Origin: an uncultured Tenacibaculum sp.
GTDB lineage: Bacteria > Bacteroidota > Bacteroidia > Flavobacteriales > Flavobacteriaceae
Assembly (NCBI GenBank): GCA_947501615.1
Contig: CANMWK010000001.1
Coordinates: 124,001-188,000 of the forward strand
Reading direction: 5' to 3'
Length of the DNA: 64,000 nucleotides
Below, one piece after another: positions 17,440-26,660 of the stretch. The notes below the pieces were generated by a model. The model did no database searches. It saw only the letters and a list, made by a program, of their open reading frames with translations, and was not told the origin of the DNA. Every line of letters starts with the position of its first letter. Within the stretch, counting starts at the first letter, position 1. The position numbers were made by a program, and so were the translations under genes.

Positions 17440-18753
17440 CTATTTCTTTTGCTTTGGTAAATATTCCATCACTAATCGTTGATTAGGATTTAAATATTTC
17501 TTTGCCACCTCTTTAATATCTTCTCTTGTAATTGATCGATAGATATCTATTTCAGTATTAATTAAGTTTGTGTCTCCGTACAACATATTGTATGTAGCTA
17601 ATGAACTAGCAATACCTTCAACACTTGAATTTGAACTCACAAAGTCGTTTTCAAATTGATTTTGTAATTTTTGAAAATCTTTTTCAGAAATTAATTCATT
17701 TTGAATTTTTAAAATCTCGTCATCAATTTCCTTAAGTAGATCCATAAGTTTATTTTTTCCTAATGGTATTCCGAATAAAGCATACGTTCCATAATCTTCT
17801 TGACTTAAATTTACAGCTTGAACAGCTAAAGCCATTTTCTTTCTATCTACTAACTTTTTATACAAAACAGAACTTTTACCAGTACTTAAGTAAGTAGAAA
17901 TCATATCTAAAACTCTAGAATCTCTTGTTTTCATAGAAGGCGTTCTGTAGGCTGCAATTACAGCAGGAATTTGAATATTCGGATCGTAAGCCTTAGCATT
18001 TATTTGTTCCGTAATTGGATCTTCTTTTGGGAAGTTTTTTACAACATCTTCACCTCTTGGGATTCTTCCAAAATAGGCTTTAATTAATTTTTTAGCTTCT
18101 TTAACATTAATATCTCCAGCAACTACTAAAGTAGCATTGTTTGGAACATAAAACTTTTTATTAAAAGCTAAAAATTCCTCTAAAGTAGCAGCATCTAAAT
18201 GTTCCATTTTTCCAATAGTAGTACCTTTATATGGGTGTTTCTTGAATAAATGTTTCTTAACATTTGGAAGGATTTGTCTATATGCTGCATTATCATATCG
18301 AAGTCTTTTCTCTTCCTTTACAACTTCATTTTGTGTATCAACACCACCTTGTTTAATAATAGGGTGTAATAAACGTTCAGACTCCATCCATAATCCTAAT
18401 TCTAAATTATTAGAAGGGAATATTTCATAGTAATAAGTTCTATCATCTGTGGTGTTTGCATTATTTCTTCCTCCATTAGAAGAAACAATTTTAAACCAAT
18501 CACCTTTTTTGATATTTTTAGTTCCTTCAAACAGTAAGTGTTCAAAAAAGTGAGCCATTCCAGTTCTGTCTGGTTGTTCATCTTTGGCACCAACATGATA
18601 CATAACGGAAGTAATTACTACAGGTGCAGACTTATCTTGGTGTAAGATAACATGCATTCCGTTGTTTAGATCATACTCTTCGAATTCTACTTGTTGGGAT
18701 TTAGCTGTAAATACAGCAAATGCAGTAGCTAGAGTAAATATTATTTTTTTCAT
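17440..18753 (-). CDS. M16-family zinc metallopeptidase, catalytic subunit
   Basis: 437 residues with a signal peptide (MKKIIFTLATAFAVFTAKSQ). The inverted zinc motif HFFEH is present near residue 68 (GMAHFFEHLLFEG), with the downstream Glu ligand expected in the NEVVKEEKR segment. It would act in the periplasm or outer envelope on small peptides or protein fragments. It is the first gene of a two-gene operon with the non-catalytic partner; such pairs are common in Bacteroidota. Confidence 0.92.
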   Translation of the reverse strand: MKKIIFTLATAFAVFTAKSQQVEFEEYDLNNGMHVILHQDKSAPVVITSVMYHVGAKDEQPDRTGMAHFFEHLLFEGTKNIKKGDWFKIVSSNGGRNNANTTDDRTYYYEIFPSNNLELGLWMESERLLHPIIKQGGVDTQNEVVKEEKRLRYDNAAYRQILPNVKKHLFKKHPYKGTTIGKMEHLDAATLEEFLAFNKKFYVPNNATLVVAGDINVKEAKKLIKAYFGRIPRGEDVVKNFPKEDPITEQINAKAYDPNIQIPAVIAAYRTPSMKTRDSRVLDMISTYLSTGKSSVLYKKLVDRKKMALAVQAVNLSQEDYGTYALFGIPLGKNKLMDLLKEIDDEILKIQNELISEKDFQKLQNQFENDFVSSNSSVEGIASSLATYNMLYGDTNLINTEIDIYRSITREDIKEVAKKYLNPNQRLVMEYLPKQKK

Positions 18754-18911
18754 TAGTTAAAATTTGTTTTATCAATGATTTTTTAACTTGACGTTCATCA
18801 AACAAAATTGTTACATTGAAATTAATGGTTTTATTTTTACTTTTGATTTCACAAAGATAAGTACAATTGTATAAAGCGTCTTTTTTATTAACACTTTTTA
18901 GGTATAATAAG

Positions 18912-18941
18912 TTGTTTTACAGAATTAAAAACGTATATTTG
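18912..18941 (+). promoter_or_regulatory. rplU promoter
   Basis: TTG (18912-18914), 19 bp, then TATATTTG (18934-18941): an exact match to the Bacteroidota housekeeping promoter. The start would be near 18948, giving a leader of about 50 bases before rplU. Confidence 0.8.
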
Positions 18942-19000
18942 CACCCGCATTTTGAGATAAAATGTGATAAGTAATTAAAAATAAACGCAAAACAATTCGT

Positions 19001-19669
19001 ATGTATGCAATCGTAGAGATAGCAGGGCAGCAATTTAAAGTAGCAAAAGACCAAAAAGTTTACGTTCATCGTTTACCAGAGGAAGAAGGTTCTAAAGTAA
19101 CTTTTGACAAGGTAATGTTAATAGATGACAATGGAAGCGTAACTATTGGCGCCCCAGCTATAGAAGGTGCAGGTGTAACTGCAAAGATTTTAGGACACTT
19201 AAAAGGAGACAAAGTAATCGTTTTCAAGAAGAAAAGAAGAAAAGGTTACAAAAAGAAAAATGGTCACCGTCAGTATTTAAGTGAAATTCAAATTGAGAGT
19301 ATTGCTGCTTCAGGAGTAAAGGCTAGTAAGAAAGCTGCTCCAAAAGCTAAGGTAGAGCCTAAAGTAGAAGTTGCTAAAACTGAAGCTAAAAAAGCTGCTC
19401 CAAAAAAATCAACTTCAAAAAAAGGAGATGATTTAAAGAAAATTGAAGGAATTGGTCCTAAAATTGCTGAAACATTAGCTGCGGCAGGAATTTCAACTTT
19501 TGCTGAATTAGCTAAAACTGAACCAGCAAAGATTTCTGAAATCATCGCAAATGTTAGAGGTAACCATGTTACTGATACTTGGCCAAAGCAAGCTGAATTA
19601 GCTGCTGAAGGTAAATGGGATGAATTAAAAGAATGGCAAGACAAGTTAGACGGAGGCGTTGAAAAATAA
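19001..19669 (+). CDS. rplU: ribosomal protein L21 with C-terminal helix-hairpin-helix extension
   Basis: 222 residues, about twice the usual L21 length. Residues 1-103 are a complete L21 (MYAIVEIAGQQFKV... KKRRKGYKKKNGHRQ), a component of the 50S subunit. A Lys/Ala-rich linker (about 104-145) follows, then a helix-hairpin-helix-like domain (DDLKKIEGIGPKIAETLAAA, then STFAELAKTEPAKISEII) ending at about 200 plus a short helical tail. HhH domains usually contact nucleic acid, so extra rRNA or DNA contacts are inferred. rpmA follows 34 bp downstream. Confidence 0.96.
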   Translation: MYAIVEIAGQQFKVAKDQKVYVHRLPEEEGSKVTFDKVMLIDDNGSVTIGAPAIEGAGVTAKILGHLKGDKVIVFKKKRRKGYKKKNGHRQYLSEIQIESIAASGVKASKKAAPKAKVEPKVEVAKTEAKKAAPKKSTSKKGDDLKKIEGIGPKIAETLAAAGISTFAELAKTEPAKISEIIANVRGNHVTDTWPKQAELAAEGKWDELKEWQDKLDGGVEK

Positions 19670-19703
19670 ATCCGTAAGTTTAACCTATAAAACTCAATAA
19701 GAA

Positions 19704-19964
19704 ATGGCTCATAAGAAAGGTGTCGGTAGTTCGAAAAACGGTCGTGAATCGGAATCGAAACGTTTAGGAGTAAAGATTTTTGGTGGACAAGCTGCAATTG
19801 CAGGTAATATTATCGTTCGTCAAAGAGGAACTCAACATTACCCAGGTGAGAATGTTTACATGGGAAAAGATCATACTTTACATGCTAAAGTTGATGGTGT
19901 TGTTAAATTCCAGAAGAAAAGAGACAACAGATCATATGTGTCTATACTTCCATTTGAAGCATAG
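19704..19964 (+). CDS. rpmA: ribosomal protein L27
   Basis: 86 residues, the normal size. The N-terminal [16 protein letters not shown] is the conserved flexible arm that reaches the peptidyl-transferase centre; [18 protein letters not shown] is the L27 signature. There is no Firmicutes-type cleaved N-terminal extension. It is co-transcribed with rplU and ends at a strong terminator. Confidence 0.98.
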   Translation: MAHKKGVGSSKNGRESESKRLGVKIFGGQAAIAGNIIVRQRGTQHYPGENVYMGKDHTLHAKVDGVVKFQKKRDNRSYVSILPFEA

Positions 19965-19983
19965 AAAACATAGTACAATACAT

Positions 19984-20016
19984 AAAAAAGCTCAACATTT
20001 ACGTTGAGCTTTTTTT
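19984..20016 (+). terminator. rplU-rpmA terminator
   Basis: AAAAAAGCTCAAC (19984-19996) pairs with GTTGAGCTTTTTT (20003-20015). Confidence 0.88.
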
Positions 20017-20068
20017 ATTTAAATTTTATTCAAAATGATTTAATATTTAAATAAACTTAAAAAAGAAA

Positions 20069-20485
20069 ATGAAAATAGTAAAGGAATATTCTTCAGGAGG
20101 AGTCATTTTTCGTGAAGTTAATAATGAAAATAAAGAAGTTTTGCTTATTCGTGTAAGAAAGAATGGATTTGAATTGCCTAAAGGACATATAGAACAAGGT
20201 GAAAGTGAATCACAGGCAGCAATCCGAGAATGTTGTGAAGAAGTAGGTATTATTAATGACTTAGCATTAGGGGATAAAGTAGGAGAGATATCGTATACTT
20301 TTTCATCAAAAAATAAGACTATTCAAAAAAAAGTCTCTTATTACGCTATTACTTTTAGCGAAGAGTTTAATTATGTTAAACCTAAAAACACCCGTGAAAT
20401 CATATGGGTTTCAGAAAGAGAATTGGAGGCAATTGAACTTGTAAATGAAGAGTTACGCCCAATTATAGCTAAATGTCTGTTATAA
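20069..20485 (+). CDS. Nudix hydrolase
   Basis: 138 residues. A complete Nudix box GX5EX7REUXEEXGU is present (GHIEQGESESQAA then IRECCEEVGI, about residues 38-60), which binds Mg2+ and hydrolyses nucleoside diphosphates linked to another moiety. The fold begins SSGGVIFRE, as in small Ap4A/NTP-type Nudix enzymes, but the substrate cannot be set by sequence. It is convergent with the HD hydrolase gene. Confidence 0.93.
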   Translation: MKIVKEYSSGGVIFREVNNENKEVLLIRVRKNGFELPKGHIEQGESESQAAIRECCEEVGIINDLALGDKVGEISYTFSSKNKTIQKKVSYYAITFSEEFNYVKPKNTREIIWVSERELEAIELVNEELRPIIAKCLL

Positions 20486-20526
20486 GATTAAACTCTATCA
20501 TAATTAGATTTGTAAAATATCTTACA

Positions 20527-21186
20527 TTATATCTCAGCATTCCATTCATTATAGAATTGCTCCAGAAAATGCTCCATATATTCATGGCGTTGTTGTGCCA
20601 TTAATCTTCCAGAATTTGTATTCATCTTATCTTTTAAAAGTAAAAGCTTCTCATAAAAATGATTTATAGTTGGAGTTGTAGATTTTTTGTACTCTTCTTT
20701 AGTCATATTTAAATTAGGCTTTATTTCAGGGTTGTATAAAGCTCTATTTTTAAATCCGCCATAATTAAAGCATCTAGCGATACCTATAGCACCAATTGCA
20801 TCCAAACGGTCTGCATCTTGAACAATATCTAATTCGATTGACGTAAATGCTTGTTTAAAGTTTCCTCCTTTAAATGATATGTTCTCAATAATTTTTATCA
20901 CATGAGTGATTGTAGCCTCATCTACTTGTTGACTCTCTAAAAATACGCTAGCTTTTTTAGGTCCAATTGTTTCATCTCCGTTATGGAATTTACTATCAGC
21001 TATGTCATGTAATAAAGCACCTAAAGCAATAACTAATTCATTACCTTTCTTTTCTTGTGCTGCAATTTTCATTGCGTTTTTATAGACGCGTTCAATATGG
21101 AAAAAATCATGTCCGCCTTCTGCACCTTGTAAAACATCTTTAACATGTTCGATAGTATTATTTACTATTTCTTTAATATCATTCAT
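20527..21186 (-). CDS. HD-domain phosphohydrolase
   Basis: 219 residues. The HD-superfamily metal motif is visible as H-F-F-H (GHDFFHIERVYKNA), then HDIAD (LGALLHDIADSKFHNGDE) and a downstream D in VQDADRLDAIGAIGIAR. The arrangement matches YedJ-like bacterial HD proteins, metal-dependent phosphohydrolases of uncertain substrate. It lies downstream of asd, with a hairpin between them. Confidence 0.88.
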   Translation of the reverse strand: MNDIKEIVNNTIEHVKDVLQGAEGGHDFFHIERVYKNAMKIAAQEKKGNELVIALGALLHDIADSKFHNGDETIGPKKASVFLESQQVDEATITHVIKIIENISFKGGNFKQAFTSIELDIVQDADRLDAIGAIGIARCFNYGGFKNRALYNPEIKPNLNMTKEEYKKSTTPTINHFYEKLLLLKDKMNTNSGRLMAQQRHEYMEHFLEQFYNEWNAEI

Positions 21187-21200
21187 AGTTCAAAAATAAA

Positions 21201-21225
21201 AAATCCTACTGTTGAAAGTAGGTAT
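21201..21225 (-). terminator. weak hairpin between asd and HD gene
   Basis: CCTACT (21205-21210) and AGTAGG (21217-21222) pair; the T-rich run lies on the minus-strand 3' side. Confidence 0.5.
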
Positions 21226-21242
21226 TTATATTTGTACTGAAA

Positions 21243-22250
21243 TTATGCTGTAACAGGACTTTTAATTAAGTTTTTACTCACTAAATATTCTGCAATTTGA
21301 ACAGCGTTAGTAGCAGCTCCTTTTCTTAAATTATCAGAAACAATCCAAAGATTTAAAGTGTTTGGTTGTGATAAATCTCTACGGATACGTCCAACAAATA
21401 CTTCATCTTTACCATGAGCATTTAAAGGCATTGGATATTCGTTATTTTCAATATCATCTTGAACAACCACGCCAGGAGTTTCAGCTAAAATTTGTCGAAC
21501 TTCATTTAATTCAAAGTCGTTTTCAAACTCAATATTTACAGATTCTGAATGGCCACCAACTACAGGGATTCTAACAGCTGTAGCCGTGATTCCTATACTT
21601 GCATCGTTTAATATTTTATGAGTTTCTCTAGTTAATTTTAATTCTTCTTTAGTATAACCAGCTTCTTCAAAAACATCGCAATGTGGTAATGCATTTTTAT
21701 GAATAGGGTGTGGGTAAGCATTTTCGCCATCAACACCATTAACTTCATTTTCTAATTGACGAACAGCTTTAACACCAGTTCCTGTAATGGATTGATATGT
21801 TGAAATTACCAATCTTTTCATATCATATTTCGAATGTAAAGGAGCTAAAGCCATTACCATTTGAATAGTAGAGCAGTTTGGATTAGCAATGATTTTATCA
21901 TTTTCAGTTAACTCATTCGCATTAATTTCTGGTACGACTAACTTTTTCGTAGGATCCATTCTCCAAGCAGAAGAATTATCGATTACAGTTGTACCAACTT
22001 CAGCAAATTTAGGCGCCCATTCTAAGGATGTGCTTCCACCAGCAGAAAATAAAGCAATATCTGGTTTTAAATTCACTGCATCTTGTAATCCGATTACACT
22101 ATAAGTATCACCTTTAAAATACATTTCTTTACCTACAGAACGTTCTGAAGCAACTAAATATAGTTCGCTAATATTAAAGTTTCTTTCTTCTAGTATTTGT
22201 AACATTACATTACCTACCATTCCTGTTGCACCTACTACAGCTACTCTCAT
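21243..22250 (-). CDS. asd: aspartate-semialdehyde dehydrogenase
   Basis: 335 residues. It reduces aspartyl phosphate to the semialdehyde, feeding lysine/diaminopimelate, threonine and methionine synthesis. An N-terminal NAD(P)-binding motif VGATGMVGNVML is present, the catalytic Cys126 lies in NPNCSTIQM, and GGHSESVNIEFE holds the downstream substrate-site His. The length fits the non-proteobacterial ASADH branch. Monocistronic or leading the HD gene. Confidence 0.97.
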   Translation of the reverse strand: MRVAVVGATGMVGNVMLQILEERNFNISELYLVASERSVGKEMYFKGDTYSVIGLQDAVNLKPDIALFSAGGSTSLEWAPKFAEVGTTVIDNSSAWRMDPTKKLVVPEINANELTENDKIIANPNCSTIQMVMALAPLHSKYDMKRLVISTYQSITGTGVKAVRQLENEVNGVDGENAYPHPIHKNALPHCDVFEEAGYTKEELKLTRETHKILNDASIGITATAVRIPVVGGHSESVNIEFENDFELNEVRQILAETPGVVVQDDIENNEYPMPLNAHGKDEVFVGRIRRDLSQPNTLNLWIVSDNLRKGAATNAVQIAEYLVSKNLIKSPVTA

Positions 22251-22396
22251 GATGAAATATTTTTATACTTTGATTTAAATTTCTTGTTACAAATTTCAGA
22301 AAAAAAAGTTTTAAAACATCTTTTAAAGTGTATAAAATACACAGTATGTTTAAAATTAAACAAATTGATGATTAGTAATTAAAAACTAAAATTCTG

Positions 22397-22404
22397 TACA
22401 TTTG
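22397..22404 (+). promoter_or_regulatory. -7 box that decides the trhO start
   Basis: TACATTTG overlaps a TTG that would otherwise give an upstream start at 22402. Transcription should begin near 22411, so the ATG at 22441 is the likely start. Confidence 0.65.
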
Positions 22405-22440
22405 CAGCCTAAAATATTGTTTAACTTAAAAAGGTATAGC

Positions 22441-23481
22441 ATGCAACTGTACAACAAGTTAAGCGCTGATGAACGCGCTAAATTAATTGATGAAGCGGGA
22501 AAAGACCGTATAACTATTTCTTTCTATCAATATTATAAGATAGAAAACCCTCAAATTTTTAGAGATAAACTATTCATTGAATGGAATGCATTAGATGTTC
22601 TTGGTAGAACTTATGTTTCTTATGAAGGAATTAATGCACAGATTTCTGTACCAGCTGAGAATTTTTTAGCATTAAAAGATCAATTAGATAGTATTACTTT
22701 TCTAAAAGATATTCGACTAAATGTTGCTGTTGAGCAAGACAATAAATCTTTCTTAAAGCTTAAAGTGAAAGTTCGAAAAAAGATTGTTGCTGATGGATTA
22801 AATGATGATACTTTTGACGTAACGAACAAAGGCATACATTTATCTGCTGATGAGTTTAATAAAATGTTAGAAGATCCTAATACTGTATGTGTGGATATGC
22901 GTAATCATTATGAGAGTGAGATAGGGCATTTTCAAGGAGCTGTAACACCGGATGTTGATACGTTTAGAGATTCTCTAGATATTATTGAAGAGGATTTAAA
23001 AGCGCATAAAGAAGATAAAAACCTATTAATGTATTGTACGGGTGGAATCCGTTGTGAAAAGGCTTCTGCATATTATAAGCACAAAGGTTTTAAAAATGTT
23101 TTCCAATTAGAAGGAGGAATTATAGAATATACCAGACAAGTGAAGTCTGAAGGATTAGAGAATAAGTTTATAGGTAAGAACTTTGTGTTTGATCACAGAA
23201 GAGCTGAGCGTATTTCTGAGGACGTGATTTCTAATTGTCATCAATGTGGTAAGCCTTGCGATACTCATACAAACTGTGCAAATGAGGCTTGTCATTTACT
23301 ATTCATACAATGTGATGAATGTGCTGAGAAAATGGAAAATACATGTTCTGTAGAGTGTCAAGAAATTATTCATTTACCTTATGAAGAGCAAAAAGCTTTG
23401 CGTAAAGGAAAGCAAGCAAGCAATAAGATTTTTAAGAAAGGAAGATCTGAGAAATTAAAGTTTCAAAAAAGTAATTTATAA
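22441..23481 (+). CDS. trhO: tRNA uridine(34) hydroxylase, rhodanese-related
   Basis: 346 residues from the ATG at 22441. The family (TrhO/YceA) makes 5-hydroxyuridine at the tRNA wobble position using O2. An N-terminal ferredoxin-like domain (about 20-120) is followed by a rhodanese domain with active-site loop C199-T-G-G-I-R-C and a C-terminal Cys-rich zinc-like segment (CHQCGKPCDTHTNCANEAC). A Lys-rich tail follows. The frame is open 39 bases upstream to a TTG, but that lies in the promoter. The gene ends at a hairpin (23528-23561). Confidence 0.93.
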   Translation: MQLYNKLSADERAKLIDEAGKDRITISFYQYYKIENPQIFRDKLFIEWNALDVLGRTYVSYEGINAQISVPAENFLALKDQLDSITFLKDIRLNVAVEQDNKSFLKLKVKVRKKIVADGLNDDTFDVTNKGIHLSADEFNKMLEDPNTVCVDMRNHYESEIGHFQGAVTPDVDTFRDSLDIIEEDLKAHKEDKNLLMYCTGGIRCEKASAYYKHKGFKNVFQLEGGIIEYTRQVKSEGLENKFIGKNFVFDHRRAERISEDVISNCHQCGKPCDTHTNCANEACHLLFIQCDECAEKMENTCSVECQEIIHLPYEEQKALRKGKQASNKIFKKGRSEKLKFQKSNL

Positions 23482-23527
23482 AATTAGCTGTCTGAAGTTA
23501 AAAGACAATAGTTGACATAAAATCATA

Positions 23528-23561
23528 AAAAAACGCCGCATTTGACATGGGCGTTTTTTTG
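23528..23561. terminator. bidirectional terminator trhO/yidC
   Basis: AAAAAAACGCC (23528-23538) and GGCGTTTTTTT (23551-23561) form an exact stem. Confidence 0.85.
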
Positions 23562-23578
23562 TTTCTAGCTTTAGTAGA

Positions 23579-25468
23579 CTATTTTTTCTTCTTTTGAGCT
23601 GCTCTTTTTTGAGCTTCTTGTTGTTCTTGAGCTTGTTTCATTGCCGCATCTAAACGTTCTCTAAATTTACTCTTTTTAACAGGCTTCTTTTTATTCTCTT
23701 CAATTTGTGCATGAATTTTCTTTTCATCGATAACATAGTTCTTTATCACAAACATAATTGCTATCGTTAATAAATTCGAAATAAAATAATATAAACTTAA
23801 TCCACTTGCATGATTATTAAAAAAGAATAACATCATAATAGGAGAGAAGTAAATCATGTACTTCATCATCTTACTCATATCTGGCATTCCTTCTTGTGTA
23901 GGTGCTTGCATAGCAGATTGCTGACTCTGATTCATTTTCATGTAAAAGAAAATTGCAATAGAAGCTAAAATTGGAAATAAACTAATATGATTTCCATAAA
24001 GAGGAATATTAAATGGAAGCTTTGCTACAATATCATAAGAAGATAAATCATTTACCCATAAGAAAGCTTTTTGACGGAAATCTATATTAGTTGGGAAAAA
24101 TTTAAATAAAGCAAAGAATACGGGCATTTGTAATAGCGCAGGTATACAACCAGACATCATACTCACCCCGGCTTTTCGTTGAACAGCCATAACTTCTTGT
24201 TGACGCTTCATTGCGTTTTCAGAACCAGGATACTTTTTATTAATTTCTTCCATTTCTGGTCGAATAACTTTCATCTTAGCACTAGATAAGTACGACTTGT
24301 ATAATACTGGAGATAAAATGATTCTAACAACGATTGTCATTAAAATTATGATAAGACCATAGTTTCCTAAAAATCCTTTTAATACATTAAATACAGGGTA
24401 GAAAATTGTTCTATTTAAGAAACCGAAAATACCCCAGCCTAAATCAGAAATTTCTTTTAAATCTGTTCCTTCATATGTACTTAGTAAATTGTAATCTGTA
24501 GGTCCGTAATACCACTCCATATTGTAATTTAATTCCCCGTTCTTAAGCGCTAAAGGAGTTTTTAAACTAAACGTTTTTGTATGCAGGCTGTCTACATCTT
24601 CGCCTAAATAATCTACAGATTTTAATTTAGCATCATTAAAAGGAGTGTCTGTAAGTAGTGCAGCGGAGAAAAAGTGTTGTTTATAAGCTACCCATTCAAT
24701 ATCGCTAGCTACTTCATCATCTTTCATTTGAAGATAGTCTACATCTCCGTTTTCTTTGTAATAGTAGTATGTGTATGTATTTTCTGTACGCATACTCTTT
24801 TCTTTTCGTAAAGATTTTAAGTTCCAATCAAGATTAATATCTTGTGAACTGTTGATCACAGAACTTAATCCCTGAGAACGAACAGCGAAACCAATTCTGT
24901 AGTCATTTTTTGACTTAATTTCGTAGCGATACTCTAAAAACTGACTATCAGAAACCTTAAGTTTCATTGAAAGAATAGTATTGTCGCCATTTTTAGTTTC
25001 TTTTGGTTCAAATAATAAATCTTGAGTATTTAAAATACGATTATCTGTTGTACCAAAATTAATGTTGAAGTTCGCATTTTTATTATTAATAATATGCAAT
25101 GGTAAAGAATCATAGGTTTTGAAATTCTTCACTAACGCTTTGGTGATTTGTCCACCTTTATTACTAATAGTTAACTGAATTACATCATTTTCAATTACTG
25201 TTTCGCCATCTTTTCCATTGATAGCGCTAAGTGCAAAAGCTCCTAATTGATTTTTTAAAGCAACTTGTCGTAACGAATCATTAGTTACAAGTCCATCATT
25301 ATCAATAATGTTAGTTGCAGGATTTGCTGTTGTAGTTTGTTCAGTTGGTGTAGTGTTTGGTTTTTCAGTATCAACTTCAGGTTTTCTAGAATTTAAATAC
25401 CATAGTAAAATCCCACCTAATAATAACATTCCTATGAATGAGTTGAAATCAAATTTTTTTTCTTCCAT
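23579..25468 (-). CDS. yidC: membrane protein insertase YidC
   Basis: 629 residues. Inserts and folds inner-membrane proteins with or without SecYEG. One N-terminal membrane helix (about 10-25) is followed by a large periplasmic beta domain (about 70-350). The conserved insertase core starts at GLIIILMTIVVRIILSPVLYKSYLSSAKMK, with its key arginine in VVRIILSP, and has five hydrophobic segments. The C-terminal tail is very basic (KKKPVKKSKFRERL... AAQKKKK), as in other ribosome-binding YidC tails. A minus-strand TACATTTG box (25528-25535) lies about 60 bp upstream. Confidence 0.97.
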   Translation of the reverse strand: MEEKKFDFNSFIGMLLLGGILLWYLNSRKPEVDTEKPNTTPTEQTTTANPATNIIDNDGLVTNDSLRQVALKNQLGAFALSAINGKDGETVIENDVIQLTISNKGGQITKALVKNFKTYDSLPLHIINNKNANFNINFGTTDNRILNTQDLLFEPKETKNGDNTILSMKLKVSDSQFLEYRYEIKSKNDYRIGFAVRSQGLSSVINSSQDINLDWNLKSLRKEKSMRTENTYTYYYYKENGDVDYLQMKDDEVASDIEWVAYKQHFFSAALLTDTPFNDAKLKSVDYLGEDVDSLHTKTFSLKTPLALKNGELNYNMEWYYGPTDYNLLSTYEGTDLKEISDLGWGIFGFLNRTIFYPVFNVLKGFLGNYGLIIILMTIVVRIILSPVLYKSYLSSAKMKVIRPEMEEINKKYPGSENAMKRQQEVMAVQRKAGVSMMSGCIPALLQMPVFFALFKFFPTNIDFRQKAFLWVNDLSSYDIVAKLPFNIPLYGNHISLFPILASIAIFFYMKMNQSQQSAMQAPTQEGMPDMSKMMKYMIYFSPIMMLFFFNNHASGLSLYYFISNLLTIAIMFVIKNYVIDEKKIHAQIEENKKKPVKKSKFRERLDAAMKQAQEQQEAQKRAAQKKKK

Positions 25469-25614
25469 CGATATACGTTAAATGTCAACTTGTCATTACC
25501 TCAGAAAACTGAATGATAAAAACGCGACAAATGTAGCAAAACTACATCTTATTTTAGTTGTTTAGTTATAATTAATTTATACATTGTTTATAGTACAATT
25601 GGTGTTCCGTTTTC

Positions 25615-25622
25615 TATTTTTG
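25615..25622 (+). promoter_or_regulatory. -7 box for cupin gene
   Basis: TATTTTTG at 25615-25622, 19 bp before the cupin ATG; start near 25629. Confidence 0.5.
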
Positions 25623-25641
25623 TTACAGAATATTTTTTACG

Positions 25642-26007
25642 ATGAAAAAATACACAGTACAGAAAGCTCCTTTTATAGTTCCTACTACAGATGGAAAACT
25701 TATTGAAGAACATTTTGGAAATGCTACCGATGGTAACTCAAAGGTAAGTATTGCTCATATGGTAGCACCTACTGGTTGGAGTGAACCCTTTCAGACTCCC
25801 GAATTTGAAGAGTATACTTATATCATAAAAGGAAAGAAACAATTTATTATAGACGGTGAAACTATTGTGTTAGCTGCAGGAGAGTCGATTAAAATCGAAA
25901 AGAATGTAAGGGTACAATATTCGAATCCCTTTACTGAAGAATGTGAATATTTAGCAGTTTGTTTACCTGCTTTTTCTATAGATTTAGTGCATAGAGAGGA
26001 GAAATAA
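25642..26007 (+). CDS. single-domain cupin protein
   Basis: 121 residues forming one cupin barrel. The first cupin motif is partly kept (GWSEPFQTPEFEEYTYIIKGKKQFIIDGE) but the usual paired histidines are missing, so metal binding may differ or be absent. The second motif reads LAAGESIKIEKNVRVQYSNP. Function cannot be assigned; small stand-alone cupins include isomerases, dioxygenases and ligand sensors. The gene ends immediately before the MITE-like element. Confidence 0.8.
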   Translation: MKKYTVQKAPFIVPTTDGKLIEEHFGNATDGNSKVSIAHMVAPTGWSEPFQTPEFEEYTYIIKGKKQFIIDGETIVLAAGESIKIEKNVRVQYSNPFTEECEYLAVCLPAFSIDLVHREEK

Positions 26008-26008
26008 A

Positions 26009-26211
26009 AAGAGCTAGTCAAAAAAGTAAATTATAAATCATTTTATTTACAAATCGACAATCAGGTATTTGATTACTATCTACTTGTGTCAGGTTGTGTC
26101 AAAATTTTAACCATATACTACTTCATGTTGAAGTAGTCAATTTTTGGATTGATAATTTAAGTTTAAAATGATTTTATTCTATTTAAATAATTACTTTTTT
26201 GACTAGCTCTT
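26009..26211. mobile_element. MITE-like element with 21-bp terminal inverted repeats
   Basis: The ends 26009-26029 and 26191-26211 are exact reverse complements (outer sequence AAGAGCTAGTC, then A-run and GTAA). The 203-bp interior has no open frame and holds a 9-bp perfect hairpin ACTACTTCA-TGT-TGAAGTAGT near 26119-26139. The outer 18 bases agree at 15 of 18 positions with those of the element at 60393. Both lie between convergent genes. A non-autonomous transposable element is favoured; an unusually long shared terminator is the alternative. Confidence 0.6.
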
Positions 26212-26237
26212 AAAGCTTCAATTTTTTTGATATCTCC

Positions 26238-26432
26238 TTATTCACAAATATCAGATAAACAACAATGTGTTTCTTGTGAACCTAAGCAACAGCCATTAGG
26301 TAATGAAAATCCACCACAAGTTGTACATTGTAAGGCAGAATATTGAGGACATGTTGCACCAAATCCTCCACTAATGTTTTGTTGTTGTTGCTTACTCAAC
26401 GTTTTCCCAAAATTCAAAATAGATTTTTTCAT
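26238..26432 (-). CDS. double-glycine leader, Cys-rich secreted peptide 1
   Basis: 64 residues. The leader MKKSILNFGKTLSKQQQQ followed by NISGG (Gly-Gly at 22-23) matches the GG-type leaders of Bacteroidota bacteriocin-like and natural-product precursors. Cleavage after GG would give a 41-residue core with eight cysteines (TTCGG, NGCCLG, HCCLSDIC), suited to disulfide or metal bonding. No peptidase-transporter (C39 ABC) gene is in the window, so export is unexplained. The 36 bases before the start are similar to those before the paralogue at 26661-26882. Confidence 0.8.
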   Translation of the reverse strand: MKKSILNFGKTLSKQQQQNISGGFGATCPQYSALQCTTCGGFSLPNGCCLGSQETHCCLSDICE

Positions 26433-26660
26433 AATAATTATACGTTTAAAGTTATTTAAGCTTAAAGATTGAACTTAAATTTCATAAGAACAATAGGGAT
26501 TTCAAAATTGTGTTTTATTTTTTCAAAAGCGTTGGTAGTTCATGGATTGATAGTTTGTAACTTATTTATAACTAATTAAATAATTTATAAGGTTAAAATA
26601 TTGGTGTTTTAAAATTATCTTATAAATATTGCAATGTAATTTCTTAGCTATTGAAACAAT

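Noticed and set aside
25490..25507. TGTCA words upstream of yidC as a third stress operator
   Set aside because: The two words are in direct, not inverted, orientation (TGTCA-ACT-TGTCA).
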